A stretch of 64,000 nucleotides of DNA from Mucilaginibacter auburnensis (lineage in GTDB: Bacteria; Bacteroidota; Bacteroidia; Sphingobacteriales; Sphingobacteriaceae), in NCBI RefSeq assembly GCF_002797815.1, contig NZ_PGFJ01000001.1, positions 1,984,001 to 2,048,000 of the forward strand, in the 5' to 3' direction. A program made the translations under genes and the position numbers. Below, in pieces: positions 9,107 to 16,680 of this stretch. The notes beneath the pieces are model-generated. The model made no database searches. It saw only the letters and a list, made by a program, of their open reading frames with translations, and was not told the DNA's origin. The stretch's first letter is position 1. Each line of letters starts with the position of its first letter.

Positions 9107-9298
9107 TGGGTTAACTAAAAGTTATTCCTGAAAATGTTAGAAACGCGCTTTTTTTGATGTTTTTTTGCATTATGTGGAAAACTTATTGCCCATTAACGCA
9201 AAAATGTGTTTGCAGATATACTCAATTTAACCGTTGTGATGTAAGTTTTATAGCATAAAAAGCATTAAATAAGGTTATACATTTTTATATTAAAAGAA

Positions 9299-9328
9299 AA
9301 AAGCCGCTTACAAACGTAAACGGCTTTT
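9299..9328 (-). terminator. Terminator of the YbjQ-like gene
   Basis: AAAAGCCG / CGGCTTTT stem with CTTAC/GTAAA-containing loop, about 20 bases past the stop codon at 9349, followed by a U-rich run on the minus strand. Confidence 0.75.
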
Positions 9329-9348
9329 AATAAATATCACTACTGTAT

Positions 9349-9678
9349 TTACTCTTTTTCAACAACTACTGCTGTACCATAAGCCAATACCTCGGTAACT
9401 CCCTGCATTATTTCGTTTGCATCATAACGCATAGCTATAATTGCATTTGCTCCCATAACCCTTGCGTGCTCAATCAGCAATTGATAAGCTTCCTGCCTGG
9501 TGTTTTCGCAAAGCTCAACATAAATTGAAAGTCTGCCACCAAATAAAGATTGAAAACCACCTGCTATATTACCAAGCGCGCTGCGGCTACGTACAGTAAC
9601 ACCGCGTACAACGCCTAATTGCTTAACAATTTTATAGCCATCTAATGAGTTGGCCGTGGTAACTAATGAAGTATCCAT
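9349..9678 (-). CDS. YbjQ family (UPF0145) protein
   Basis: A 109-residue protein matching the small pentamer-forming YbjQ/UPF0145 family, annotated as heavy-metal-binding domain proteins of uncertain function. Diagnostic parts are the N-terminal TTANSLDGYKIVKQLGVVRG, the central GGR segment, and ARVMGANAIIAMRYDAN followed by EVLAYGTAVVVE. Cytosolic. It stands alone with its own terminator; an imperfect dyad (TTTAAACCCGT / ACGGTTTTAAA, 9697-9731) lies just upstream and could be an operator or the end of ppnP transcription. Confidence 0.9.
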   Translation of the reverse strand: MDTSLVTTANSLDGYKIVKQLGVVRGVTVRSRSALGNIAGGFQSLFGGRLSIYVELCENTRQEAYQLLIEHARVMGANAIIAMRYDANEIMQGVTEVLAYGTAVVVEKE

Positions 9679-9770
9679 TTTTCGTTATAATTTTAAGTTT
9701 AAACCCGTAAGTTAATTAACGGTTTTAAATTAGAATATAATGCGGGCTAAAAATTACATCAGCGCTTAAA

Positions 9771-10052
9771 TTATTTGTATTTACACAAATAAGAGGTTTG
9801 CGCTGTAGCTTTTACTTTGAATGAGGAGTTGGCCGGCACTTCAAATGATTGGCCATTGGTAAAGCTTTTCCATTCGTTATTGTCTGGTAAAAGAGCAATC
9901 AGCTCGCCTTCAATAACTATCATTGTTTCATGGCTTGATGTGCCAAATTCGTATTCGCCGCTTTCAATTACGCCGATGGTTGATTTACCTTCAGCTGATG
10001 CATAGCCAAGCGATTTTACAGCACCATCAAAGTATTCGTTTACGTTTATCAT
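9771..10052 (-). CDS. ppnP: Pyrimidine/purine nucleoside phosphorylase (PpnP, DUF1255)
   Basis: PpnP is a small cupin-fold enzyme that phosphorolyses several nucleosides to base and ribose 1-phosphate. The 93-residue length is exactly that of the family and the diagnostic stretch SLGYASAEGKSTIGVIESG is present, with YEFGTSSHETMIVIEG and a C-terminal YLCKYK. Cytosolic. Monocistronic by spacing. It is a salvage enzyme like Udk but not linked to it here. Confidence 0.9.
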   Translation of the reverse strand: MINVNEYFDGAVKSLGYASAEGKSTIGVIESGEYEFGTSSHETMIVIEGELIALLPDNNEWKSFTNGQSFEVPANSSFKVKATAQTSYLCKYK

Positions 10053-10187
10053 TGTGTTTTTTTATTAAGTGCCCGAAGATGGGAATTTTGTTTCATAGTT
10101 CATAGTTGTTAGTCCATGAGCCAACATTGATAATTCATCACTACGGAATATTGTGTAGAGAACCATTTGACATGTGTCGGCCTACTA

Positions 10188-10910
10188 TTATTTTACTCCG
10201 CCAAACGCAGCAAACCATGAGTTTTTATGCAGTATTTCAACTTGTTTAAAGCCAACTTTTTTCAATAGATCTGTTTGATAGTTTACTGAACGCGGAGTGT
10301 CCTCATAAGCAATATAATCAAGTACTTTTTTACGGTACTCCGGTCCGCCTAATGTGTCCAGATAATCACTGTACTTTTGATGGAACAAACGGTTGAGTGG
10401 TTCAGCATCATGTGTTATCAGGTCTGATATCCAAAAACTGCCCCCCGGTTTAAGCATACGGTATATGTTTTTAAAAACATGTTCCCAATCTGCATCATCT
10501 CTCAAATGATGTAAAGTAGCGGCGGCTAATACTATATCAAAGCTCTCATCACGTAAGTTAAGGTTGCGCATATCCTCCTGTAAAATAGTTACCCTGCCAG
10601 TAGTAGCCGCGCTAACACGTTCCTTTGCTCTATCTAACATCGGCCTGCTTAAATCATTAAGCGTGCAGTTCAAATCGCTTACTTTTTCAAGCATTTTTAA
10701 AGCGTAGTTACCGGCGCCGCAACCAATGTCTAACAGATCTTTAGCGATTGGGTTGACATATTTGGCTGCTTCAGTACAAAGTTCCATTGTAACGGTGGCA
10801 TCAATAGTAGTTAACTGTCCGGTGTCGAGGTTTGAAAATCGTTCAACATCGTTGTCAAAACGTTCGCGTATCTCTTTATTGCCTGCTTTTTTTGAGTAAT
10901 CGTAATTCAT
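10188..10910 (-). CDS. Class I SAM-dependent methyltransferase
   Basis: A 240-residue methyltransferase with motif I LLDIGCGAG at residues 59-67, an acidic strand-2 region, and post-motif FDIVLAAATLHHLRDD followed by LKPGGSFWISD, the usual UbiE/Methyltransf_11 layout. It resembles small-molecule or quinone-type methyltransferases; the substrate cannot be told from sequence. It is divergent from a LysR regulator 92 bases away, and a TAGATTTG -7 box (minus strand, 10933-10940) gives a predicted 19-base leader, so regulation by that LysR protein is plausible. Confidence 0.85.
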   Translation of the reverse strand: MNYDYSKKAGNKEIRERFDNDVERFSNLDTGQLTTIDATVTMELCTEAAKYVNPIAKDLLDIGCGAGNYALKMLEKVSDLNCTLNDLSRPMLDRAKERVSAATTGRVTILQEDMRNLNLRDESFDIVLAAATLHHLRDDADWEHVFKNIYRMLKPGGSFWISDLITHDAEPLNRLFHQKYSDYLDTLGGPEYRKKVLDYIAYEDTPRSVNYQTDLLKKVGFKQVEILHKNSWFAAFGGVK

Positions 10911-10932
10911 AAGTGTTTTTGTTAGCTATTGC

Positions 10933-10940
10933 CAAATCTA
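10933..10940 (-). promoter_or_regulatory. -7 box for the methyltransferase gene
   Basis: TAGATTTG on the minus strand matches TAnnTTTG. The predicted start is near 10929, 19 bases before the ATG. No clear -33 TTG at the usual distance. Confidence 0.45.
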
Positions 10941-10983
10941 ATTGCTTTATCAATATTTGAAAAATATCAATTTTGTCAATTAA

Positions 10984-11002
10984 TGATATTTTAAAGGTAT
11001 CA
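10984..11002. promoter_or_regulatory. Possible LysR-type operator next to the regulator start
   Basis: Dyad TGATA-N9-TATCA, which also contains the LysR-type T-N11-A arrangement (10987 to 10999), abuts the ATG of the LysR gene. Such sites are commonly used for autoregulation. The region is AT-rich, so chance is possible. Confidence 0.35.
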
Positions 11003-11872
11003 ATGGAAATACGACATCTTATTTATTTTAAAACGGTGGCAGAGCTTCTGCACTTTAGGAAAGCCGCCGAGGCGCTGTTTATATCTCAGCCCCCGCTAAG
11101 CAGACAGATAAAAGAATTGGAGGATGAATTGGGCGCACAATTATTTGTCCGAACTAATAAGAGGGTGCAACTTACAGATGCCGGAAGCTATTTTTTACAT
11201 GAAGTAGATGGTATACTAACGCGGCTTGAAGAAAGCAAACGTGTTACAAAACAAATACACGAGGCGGAAAGCGGAGAGTTGCGTATTGGTTATATCAGCT
11301 CACTTTATCAGCCTCGAATGGCAATGGTTCTTAAATTGTTGCGAGAAAATTTCCCCTACGTTAAAACCAGTTTGTTTGAACGACCTACAATTAAACAGAT
11401 AGAGGCGCTTGAACAAGGGAGGTTAGATGTTGGCATTTTGAGAGCTCCGGTACAGTCTACTAAACTGAAGGTAAATAGTTTGTATTTTGAACCATTTATG
11501 TTGGTGATGCAGGCAAAGCATACCCTTCCAATCTCACAAAACGATATTGGGGGAGTTATTAGAAACATGCCTTTCATATTTTTTAATAAAGAATATGCTC
11601 CGCATTACCACGCAAGCTTGTTAGAAATTTGCAGCAGGCTGGGTTTTGTACCTAACATTATTCACGAAGCCAATAATGTGCATTCTATTTTGCAATTAGT
11701 AGAAGCTGGGTTAGGTGTTTCAATATTGCCCTTATCAGCAAAAAATGATAACAAGCAATTGCAGTTTATATCTTTAGCTCATATTCCTGTTAAAACAGAG
11801 GTTGTTCTGGCTTATAAAGCTGCGCATCAAAACGCTGCGCTTAAATGGTTTATTGAAAACTACTCCGAATAA
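11003..11872 (+). CDS. LysR family transcriptional regulator
   Basis: A 289-residue LTTR. Residues 1-60 form the winged helix (MEIRHLIYFKTVAELLHFRK, then SQPPLSRQIKELEDELGAQLF), followed by a linker helix and an effector domain with the two Rossmann-like lobes (GELRIGYISSLYQ onward). The ATG at 11003 starts directly at the conserved helix, so an in-frame TTG 30 bases upstream is rejected. Divergent to the methyltransferase gene, its most likely target besides itself. Effector unknown. Confidence 0.9.
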   Translation: MEIRHLIYFKTVAELLHFRKAAEALFISQPPLSRQIKELEDELGAQLFVRTNKRVQLTDAGSYFLHEVDGILTRLEESKRVTKQIHEAESGELRIGYISSLYQPRMAMVLKLLRENFPYVKTSLFERPTIKQIEALEQGRLDVGILRAPVQSTKLKVNSLYFEPFMLVMQAKHTLPISQNDIGGVIRNMPFIFFNKEYAPHYHASLLEICSRLGFVPNIIHEANNVHSILQLVEAGLGVSILPLSAKNDNKQLQFISLAHIPVKTEVVLAYKAAHQNAALKWFIENYSE

Positions 11873-11949
11873 ATGATGGTAATATTTTTTATTTTTTATT
11901 CGCTGCCGTAAATTGCAGTGTTTTATAATAAATATTCAATTTTAACAAC

Positions 11950-13152
11950 ATGTTTCATCCACCTGTCCCGAAAAACGAATTTGAAAGGGTTTTAGATCTT
12001 TCAGAATTTGACCTGGATTACAGTAGTTTAGAAGATAATTTTAAAGACCTTGCCCGGCTTGCAGCTAACGTTGCAGGTACAAAAATATCATTGGTTAATC
12101 TTATTGATTCATTTACCCAATGGAGTGTATCAAACCATGGTTTGGAAATAGATCAAATGCCGCGCGAGGACTCGGTTTGTCAATATACCATAATGGGTGA
12201 CACGCCATTTGAAGTGGCCGACCTTGCAGTTGATGAACGTTTTAAGGATAAGTTTTATGTAACCGATGACCCAAACCTGAGGTATTATTATGGTTTACCA
12301 CTTACAACGCCGGAAGGTAACAACATTGGCGCTTTGTGCATGCTCGACAAAGAACTAAAAACTATCTCTCCGGAAAAGACCGAACTATTAAAGATAATAG
12401 CCAACGAGATAGTTAATCGTTTGCGGGCTCTTAAGGTGATAAACGATTTAAAGGGAAAGCTAAAACAGGCGGATGAAACCAAAAAGAAAGTTGCTCATGA
12501 TATACGGGGCCCCTTAGGTGGCATAATTGGTTTGGCCCAAATTATAAGTGAGCAGGGTAAAACCAATCAGATTGATGAGGTTTTGGAGTTTATTAATTTG
12601 ATACAGAAAAGTGGTAAATCGCTTTTAGAACTGGCCGATGAGATACTTACTGCCGAAGAGACAAAAGCCCCGGGGGCTGATGAGTTTAATCTTATTTTAT
12701 TGAAGGATAAGTTGGAGAAGTTATACAGTCCGCAAGCGCGGAATAAAAATATTAATTTCGGTGTGCATTTATCGCCGGATACCGCTACTGTTCCTTTTTC
12801 AAAAAATAAATTGCTGCAAATAATAGGTAACCTCATATCTAACGCTATGAAGTTTACACCCGAAGGTGGTCAGGTAAGAGTGTCATTAACTTTGCAAACC
12901 GAAAAAGACACCCCAACAATGCTGCAAATTATTGTTAGTGATAGTGGGGTTGGATTGTCGGCGGAGGCGATCGATCAAATTTTGGGTGGTATTTCTGCAA
13001 CAACAAAAGGTACAGAAGGCGAAAAGGGTTACGGGTTTGGTTTAGCGCTGGTTACACATTTGGTGCATGGCTTGAACGGTACATTCCATATTAAATCAAA
13101 GCCAGGCGAAGGTGCAACCTTTGAAATACAATTACCGCAACTGGTAGTTTAA
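11950..13152 (+). CDS. Soluble GAF-domain sensor histidine kinase
   Basis: A 400-residue kinase without membrane segments. Residues about 25-155 are a GAF domain (ISLVNLIDSFTQWSVS, EDSVCQYTI, YYGLPLTTPEGNNIGALCML), followed by a short coiled coil, the dimerisation H-box with H183 (KKVAHDIRGPLGG), and a HATPase_c domain with N294/N298 (GNLISNAMKF), DSGVGLS and GYGFGLALV. The H-box sequence HDIRGP is characteristic of Bacteroidota GAF kinases. No response regulator is adjacent, so its partner is unknown. It senses a cytosolic signal. Confidence 0.88.
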   Translation: MFHPPVPKNEFERVLDLSEFDLDYSSLEDNFKDLARLAANVAGTKISLVNLIDSFTQWSVSNHGLEIDQMPREDSVCQYTIMGDTPFEVADLAVDERFKDKFYVTDDPNLRYYYGLPLTTPEGNNIGALCMLDKELKTISPEKTELLKIIANEIVNRLRALKVINDLKGKLKQADETKKKVAHDIRGPLGGIIGLAQIISEQGKTNQIDEVLEFINLIQKSGKSLLELADEILTAEETKAPGADEFNLILLKDKLEKLYSPQARNKNINFGVHLSPDTATVPFSKNKLLQIIGNLISNAMKFTPEGGQVRVSLTLQTEKDTPTMLQIIVSDSGVGLSAEAIDQILGGISATTKGTEGEKGYGFGLALVTHLVHGLNGTFHIKSKPGEGATFEIQLPQLVV

Positions 13153-13159
13153 TAATGCG

Positions 13160-13228
13160 TTATCTGCGCATTGTTCTGACAAACATTACCACCAGTATAA
13201 ATAAAACTGCTAAACCAAAAAGTCTCAT
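13160..13228 (-). CDS. Candidate 22-residue single-pass membrane microprotein
   Basis: A 23-codon ORF encodes a peptide with a hydrophobic core (GLAVLFILVVMFV) flanked by arginines at both ends, the layout of a tiny membrane protein. A consensus -7 box TATATTTG (minus strand, 13238-13245) sits just upstream and predicts a start about 6 bases before the ATG. It lies just past the strong terminator that follows the DUF4397 gene. Coding cannot be proved from so short an ORF; it might be part of an untranslated RNA. Confidence 0.35.
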   Translation of the reverse strand: MRLFGLAVLFILVVMFVRTMRR

Positions 13229-13244
13229 CTTTTTAGGCAAATAT

Positions 13245-13282
13245 AAAAGCGGAAGGCCCTTTTTTAAGGGCCTTCCGCTTTT
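13245..13282. terminator. Strong bidirectional terminator
   Basis: A 17-bp inverted repeat, AAAAGCGGAAGGCCCTT / AAGGGCCTTCCGCTTTT, with a 4-base loop, ends the convergent GAF kinase and DUF4397 genes. Confidence 0.85.
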
Positions 13283-13305
13283 ATTATGATATTTTTAATA
13301 CCATA

Positions 13306-13989
13306 TTAATTTTCAACAACCACCTGATAATTTATAGTTGCAGTTGTTTTGCCTGAAAAATAAATAGTATAAATTTTTCCGGCCTGAATAGTAACTGGTA
13401 AGTTTAACAATACGCTTGTTGAACCTGCTGAGTATAAAGAAAATGTAGTGGCGGCATTAACCTCGTTGTAAGCAGAAACTGCTTTGTAGGCAAGGTCTGA
13501 AATGAATTTTGCGCCTGCGTTTAAACCAACATCCGCTTTTGCAGATAATGCCTGGCTAAGGTTTACAAATCTAACACGTGCTTTACCTGATGATGGAGCA
13601 GTTTGATCGTTTTCCTGATACACAATGGCGTTATCATCAGTAAAGTAAACCGAGTACTTTTTGCCTGCAGCGAAGTTTACATTTGAAGTTGCATTAACTG
13701 TAGATGTACCTGCTGATTTAAACTGGACGTTAGTTGCATTTTGAACGTTCACATAACCTGTATTTTGCGAATAAGCCAAAGCGGATGAGTTCATTTTTAC
13801 GTTATTTACATAAAAATCTTGCCCCGTTGACGCAGATGATGCTGCGTTTATGGCAATTACTGCTGATGTACCCATCTGTGCTTCGTCGTTATTTTTTGAA
13901 CATGAGGACAAGCCTAATGATAGAAATAATAAAGAAGCTGATGCGATGAATAGGTTTTTAATTTGATGTGTTTTCACTAAGTGTTTCAT
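13306..13989 (-). CDS. DUF4397-domain lipoprotein
   Basis: A 227-residue secreted protein with an N-terminal signal and lipobox (LFLSLGLSSCSKN). The rest matches the DUF4397 beta-sandwich type: ARVRFVNLSQALSAKADVGLNAG and AGKIYTIYFSGK are typical. Members are cell-envelope or extracellular proteins of unknown function, common in Bacteroidota. The encoded protein is rich in Ala, Ser, Thr and Asn, as in surface proteins. Monocistronic. Confidence 0.87.
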   Translation of the reverse strand: MKHLVKTHQIKNLFIASASLLFLSLGLSSCSKNNDEAQMGTSAVIAINAASSASTGQDFYVNNVKMNSSALAYSQNTGYVNVQNATNVQFKSAGTSTVNATSNVNFAAGKKYSVYFTDDNAIVYQENDQTAPSSGKARVRFVNLSQALSAKADVGLNAGAKFISDLAYKAVSAYNEVNAATTFSLYSAGSTSVLLNLPVTIQAGKIYTIYFSGKTTATINYQVVVEN

Positions 13990-14102
13990 AAGGGTATCTG
14001 TTTTTTATTTAATAATTACTTAACAATGACATATAGCTAATGGTTTTAAAAATGATTTTATGGTGGGTAAAAACAAAAAACCATGTATGTTATTTTTAAG
14101 GC

Positions 14103-15038
14103 ATGGCCTCATCTAAAAAGTCAATTTACAGCGCGTTAGCAGCTAATTTGCTTATAGCAGTAACTAAATTTATTGCCGGCGCGGTGAGCAATAGTTCTGC
14201 CATGATAGCCGAGGGCGTGCACTCGGTTGTTGATACAATTAATCAGCTTTTGCTGCTGTTGGGTATACGGTTAAGCAAGAAAAAGCCCGATAAATACCAT
14301 CCGCTTGGATATGGTAAGGAGCTTTATTTCTGGTCGTTTGTAGTGTCTATTATGATATTTGGGCTGGGTGGCGGTATATCCATTTACCAGGGCATATTGC
14401 ATATTTTGCATCCAATAGAATTAGGTAACCCGAAGTGGAGCTATGTGGTGCTTTCGTTATCTATCGTATTTGAGGGATCGTCATTAATAATAGCCGCTAT
14501 TGAATTTAACAAAATTAGAAATGGTCAAAGTTGGTGGCAGGCTATTGTTAACAGCAAAGATCCATCAACCTTCCTGGTGCTTTTTGAAGATGCCGCTGCT
14601 GTATTGGGTTTACTCATTGTATTAATTTGTTTGTGGCTGAGTCATCATTTAAATAAACCCTTTATTGATGGCGTTGCTTCATTACTTGTTGGTTTGCTAT
14701 TGGTATTTGTATCAATGATACTGGCCAGGGAGAGCAGGAGCTTGTTAATGGGAGAGGGGATAAGCAAGAAAACAAAGGTCAGGGTTAGGGCAATAGTTGA
14801 AGAAGATGCCTCAGTGCTACGTTTAATGCATCTGCTCTCCAGTTACCAATCGCCGGAGGAGGTGCTGTTAATGCTGATTGTTGCATTTAAACCCGACCAA
14901 AACACAGCGCAGATAAATGATGCCATTGACCGCATTCGCGACCATATTAAAGCGGAATACAGGCTGATAAAATTCGTAATAATTCAGCCTGAGGTGTATG
15001 AAAGACGCGTTGACCCGAATATTCAAAAATATATTTAG
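14103..15038 (+). CDS. Cation diffusion facilitator (CDF) family transporter
   Basis: CDF proteins export divalent metals (Zn2+, Cd2+, Fe2+, Mn2+) by proton exchange. The 311-residue protein has the six expected membrane segments, the conserved AEGVHSVVDTINQ in TM2 and KPFIDGVASLLVG in TM5, and a C-terminal cytosolic domain from about residue 215. It has VHSVVD in TM2 and FIDGVAS in TM5, so the metal preference cannot be fixed by eye. Metal efflux at the inner membrane is expected. It lies upstream of the SRP RNA, same strand. Confidence 0.88.
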   Translation: MASSKKSIYSALAANLLIAVTKFIAGAVSNSSAMIAEGVHSVVDTINQLLLLLGIRLSKKKPDKYHPLGYGKELYFWSFVVSIMIFGLGGGISIYQGILHILHPIELGNPKWSYVVLSLSIVFEGSSLIIAAIEFNKIRNGQSWWQAIVNSKDPSTFLVLFEDAAAVLGLLIVLICLWLSHHLNKPFIDGVASLLVGLLLVFVSMILARESRSLLMGEGISKKTKVRVRAIVEEDASVLRLMHLLSSYQSPEEVLLMLIVAFKPDQNTAQINDAIDRIRDHIKAEYRLIKFVIIQPEVYERRVDPNIQKYI

Positions 15039-15109
15039 TTGTTAATGTGCGTGTTAAAGCAAATACCGCCAGTTTTAACATTTTGTTAACCGCAAAGCAA
15101 AGGTTTTTC

Positions 15110-15117
15110 TATATTTG
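15110..15117 (+). promoter_or_regulatory. -7 box of the SRP RNA gene
   Basis: TATATTTG ends 4 bases before the inferred 5' end of the RNA at 15121. The nearest TTG upstream is 24 bases away, longer than usual, so the -33 element is uncertain. Confidence 0.55.
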
Positions 15118-15120
15118 CGG

Positions 15121-15218
15121 TGGGTAAGTCTTTTACGGCCAGCTCCTCTTGAACTCCCCCAGGGTGGGAACGCAGCAAGGGTAGAGAGTTGAGCGGCGCG
15201 ATAAAAGTAGCTTACCCA
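15121..15218 (+). ncRNA. ffs: Bacterial small signal recognition particle RNA
   Basis: The RNA partner of Ffh in co-translational membrane targeting. About 98 bases; ends pair as TGGGTAAG / CTTACCCA. The conserved domain IV is visible around 15155-15185 (CCCAGG, the GGAA apical loop, then AGCAAGG), flanked by GGCCAGCTCCTCTTGAAC and GAGAGTTGAGCGGCGC, a layout typical of Bacteroidota SRP RNA. A run of six T follows at 15219 and should terminate transcription. The boundaries come from the terminal helix. Confidence 0.93.
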
Positions 15219-15330
15219 TTTTTTGTGCATTATTTTTTGGAATGATTTACTAAATGTAAATTTTCTGGTCTTTCTCAACCAATCTTTAATCTTCAAAAAC
15301 TAATCTTTTCAAAACCGCTATCTTAGCACA

Positions 15331-16287
15331 ATGCTTGATTTGATCATTATAGGTGCTGGCCCTATTGGTATTGCCTGTGGACTGCGCGCGCAAAAGGAAG
15401 GTTTGAATTTTGTTATTGTTGAAAAAGGCTGCCTGGTAAATTCATTGTTTAACTACCCGTCAACAATGACCTTCTTTTCCACTTCCGAAAAACTGGAGAT
15501 TGGCGGCGTTCCATTTGTAACCATCAACAACAAGCCAAACCGTGCCGAAGCCCTTGAATATTACCGCAGGGTTGCTACATCTCATAATTTACCTGTAAAG
15601 CTTTTTGAAGCGGTGCAAAGCATAACCGCGGAGGGGGGGATATATACAGTTACAAGCATAAAAGCAGTTTACCAAGCTAAAAATGTAATTATCGCTACTG
15701 GCTTTTATGATGTTGCAGTAACGCTTGATATACCCGGCGAAGACCTGTCAAAGGTTAAACATTACTACAAAGACCCTCATTATTTTGCAATGCAAAAGGT
15801 GGTTGTAGTAGGCTCAAGCAACTCTGCCATTGATGTAGCATTAGAAACACACAGAAAGGGCGCCGAAGTTACGCTTGTTATTCGTGGTGAAGAAGTAAGT
15901 AACAGGGTTAAGTATTGGGTGCGTCCGGATATTGTGAACAGAATAAAGGAGGGGAGCATCAAGGCTTATTTTAATTCCAATTTAAAAGCTATTCGCGAAT
16001 ACGAAGTAGATATTGAAACGCCTGAAGGAGTAGTGACTGTTTCGAATGATTTTGTAATGGCCATGACGGGTTATAAACCCAATTTTGAGCTGCTAAAAAA
16101 ATGGGGACTTAATTTATCTGAAAACAAATTTATCCCGCAATACAATCCTGAAACAATGGAAACTAACCTATCCGGTTTATATCTGGCGGGAGTGGTTTGC
16201 GGCGGATTGGATACACATTTATGGTTTATTGAAAACTCGCGGGTACATGCAGAAATGATATTAGATGATATAGTGTCAAAGCGATAA
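15331..16287 (+). CDS. ypdA: YpdA family FAD-dependent disulfide reductase
   Basis: YpdA-type flavoproteins reduce bacillithiol disulfide using NADPH. The 318-residue protein has the FAD dinucleotide fold GAGPIG at residues 8-13, the NAD(P)H fold VVVVGSSNSAIDVALE near 165, and a C-terminal FAD contact TNLSGLYLAGVVCGG. It lacks the CxxC of thioredoxin reductase, as YpdA does. The family length is about 320. If right, the organism probably makes bacillithiol; bacillithiol synthesis genes are not in this window. Confidence 0.85.
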   Translation: MLDLIIIGAGPIGIACGLRAQKEGLNFVIVEKGCLVNSLFNYPSTMTFFSTSEKLEIGGVPFVTINNKPNRAEALEYYRRVATSHNLPVKLFEAVQSITAEGGIYTVTSIKAVYQAKNVIIATGFYDVAVTLDIPGEDLSKVKHYYKDPHYFAMQKVVVVGSSNSAIDVALETHRKGAEVTLVIRGEEVSNRVKYWVRPDIVNRIKEGSIKAYFNSNLKAIREYEVDIETPEGVVTVSNDFVMAMTGYKPNFELLKKWGLNLSENKFIPQYNPETMETNLSGLYLAGVVCGGLDTHLWFIENSRVHAEMILDDIVSKR

Positions 16288-16376
16288 TTGAATGCTTTTA
16301 TTCACAGCGAATTATTAAGCTATTGTAAACTTATTTTTATTACCTGTTCACTCAGTCAACTTAATCAACTTTTTCC

Positions 16377-16407
16377 TTGTATAAGTTAAAAATAATGCAA
16401 ACTTTTG
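16377..16407 (+). promoter_or_regulatory. Probable promoter of the arginine operon
   Basis: TTG (16377-16379), a 20-base spacer and AACTTTTG (16400-16407, one mismatch to TAnnTTTG). The predicted start near 16411 is 31 bases before the leader ORF. Confidence 0.45.
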
Positions 16408-16441
16408 CGTCAAATTTCAAATAAAACAAACAACGATAGAA

Positions 16442-16564
16442 ATGAACCTTCAAAGCATAAATAAGCCTGCTGCGAGAGCTACCAAAGCTCCGTTAGCCGC
16501 TGCTTTGGTTTCAACTGTTTTATTTACCCCATCTCGACGAAGACTCTACATCCCAAGAGTTTAA
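16442..16564 (+). CDS. Putative arginine-rich leader peptide (attenuator)
   Basis: A 40-codon ORF upstream of the arginine operon. Its C-terminal part reads SRRRLYIPRV: three consecutive arginine codons CGA-CGA-AGA (codons 32-34, 16535-16543) and another AGA at codon 39, just before the stop. Total arginine is 6 of 40. Ribosome stalling at these codons under arginine shortage could alter folding of the RNA behind it. The Arg-codon segment (GACGAAG, 16536-16542) can pair with CTTC-TG-CGTC (16605-16614), which also pairs with GAAGTT at 16591-16596. The ORF is too short to be sure it is translated; the context makes the leader role the best reading. Confidence 0.55.
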   Translation: MNLQSINKPAARATKAPLAAALVSTVLFTPSRRRLYIPRV

Positions 16565-16590
16565 TTGAAGCGCGTTGCCTCAAAAAAACC

Positions 16591-16670
16591 GAAGTTGTTT
16601 TAAACTTCTGCGTCAAAAAACACTTTAATTACTAAGGCCTTAAAAGCCAAAATTTAAAAGTAATTTTTCT
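16591..16670 (+). promoter_or_regulatory. Candidate attenuator hairpins of the arginine operon
   Basis: Hairpin GAAGTT-gtttta-AACTTC (16591-16608) competes with pairing of its 3' arm to the Arg codons of the leader ORF. A second structure pairs AATTACT (16628-16634) with AGTAATT (16659-16665), with GGC/GCC paired inside, and is followed by a run of T just before the GNAT start codon, like a weak intrinsic terminator. Stems are AT-rich, so folding strength is uncertain. Confidence 0.4.
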
Positions 16671-16680
16671 ATCATCAATA

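Larger units (their letters stand above)
9018..9348. other. Non-coding gap (about 330 bases)
   Basis: The stretch between the 71-residue protein gene and the ybjQ-like gene holds the promoter of the former (9075-9106) and the terminator of the latter (9299-9328). The middle part (about 9110-9295) is AT-rich; I see no convincing gene or RNA in it. Confidence 0.6.
16288..16680 (+). other. Leader region of the arginine operon
   Basis: A 393-base stretch between ypdA and the arginine genes. It holds a probable promoter (16377-16407), a 40-codon ORF with an Arg-Arg-Arg run (16442-16564), and several alternative hairpins between 16591 and 16670 before the first operon gene. The arrangement suggests ribosome-mediated attenuation by arginine. 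Confidence 0.6.

Noticed and set aside
9157-9258. 33-codon ORF (plus strand) in the gap between 9018 and 9348
   Set aside because: Cys-rich random-looking peptide without promoter or conserved context; considered chance.
9697-9731. Dyad TTTAAACCCGT / ACGGTTTTAAA between ppnP and the YbjQ-like gene
   Set aside because: It could be an operator or the end of ppnP transcription; the arms are imperfect and AT-rich, so it is only mentioned in the gene entry.
15075-15296. 73-codon minus-strand ORF across the SRP RNA
   Set aside because: It overlaps the whole SRP RNA gene and its promoter; the protein is basic with no recognisable motif.
16591-16608. GAAGTT/AACTTC hairpin as a simple terminator
   Set aside because: It is not followed by a T-run on the plus strand, so it was interpreted only as part of the alternative pairing in the leader.
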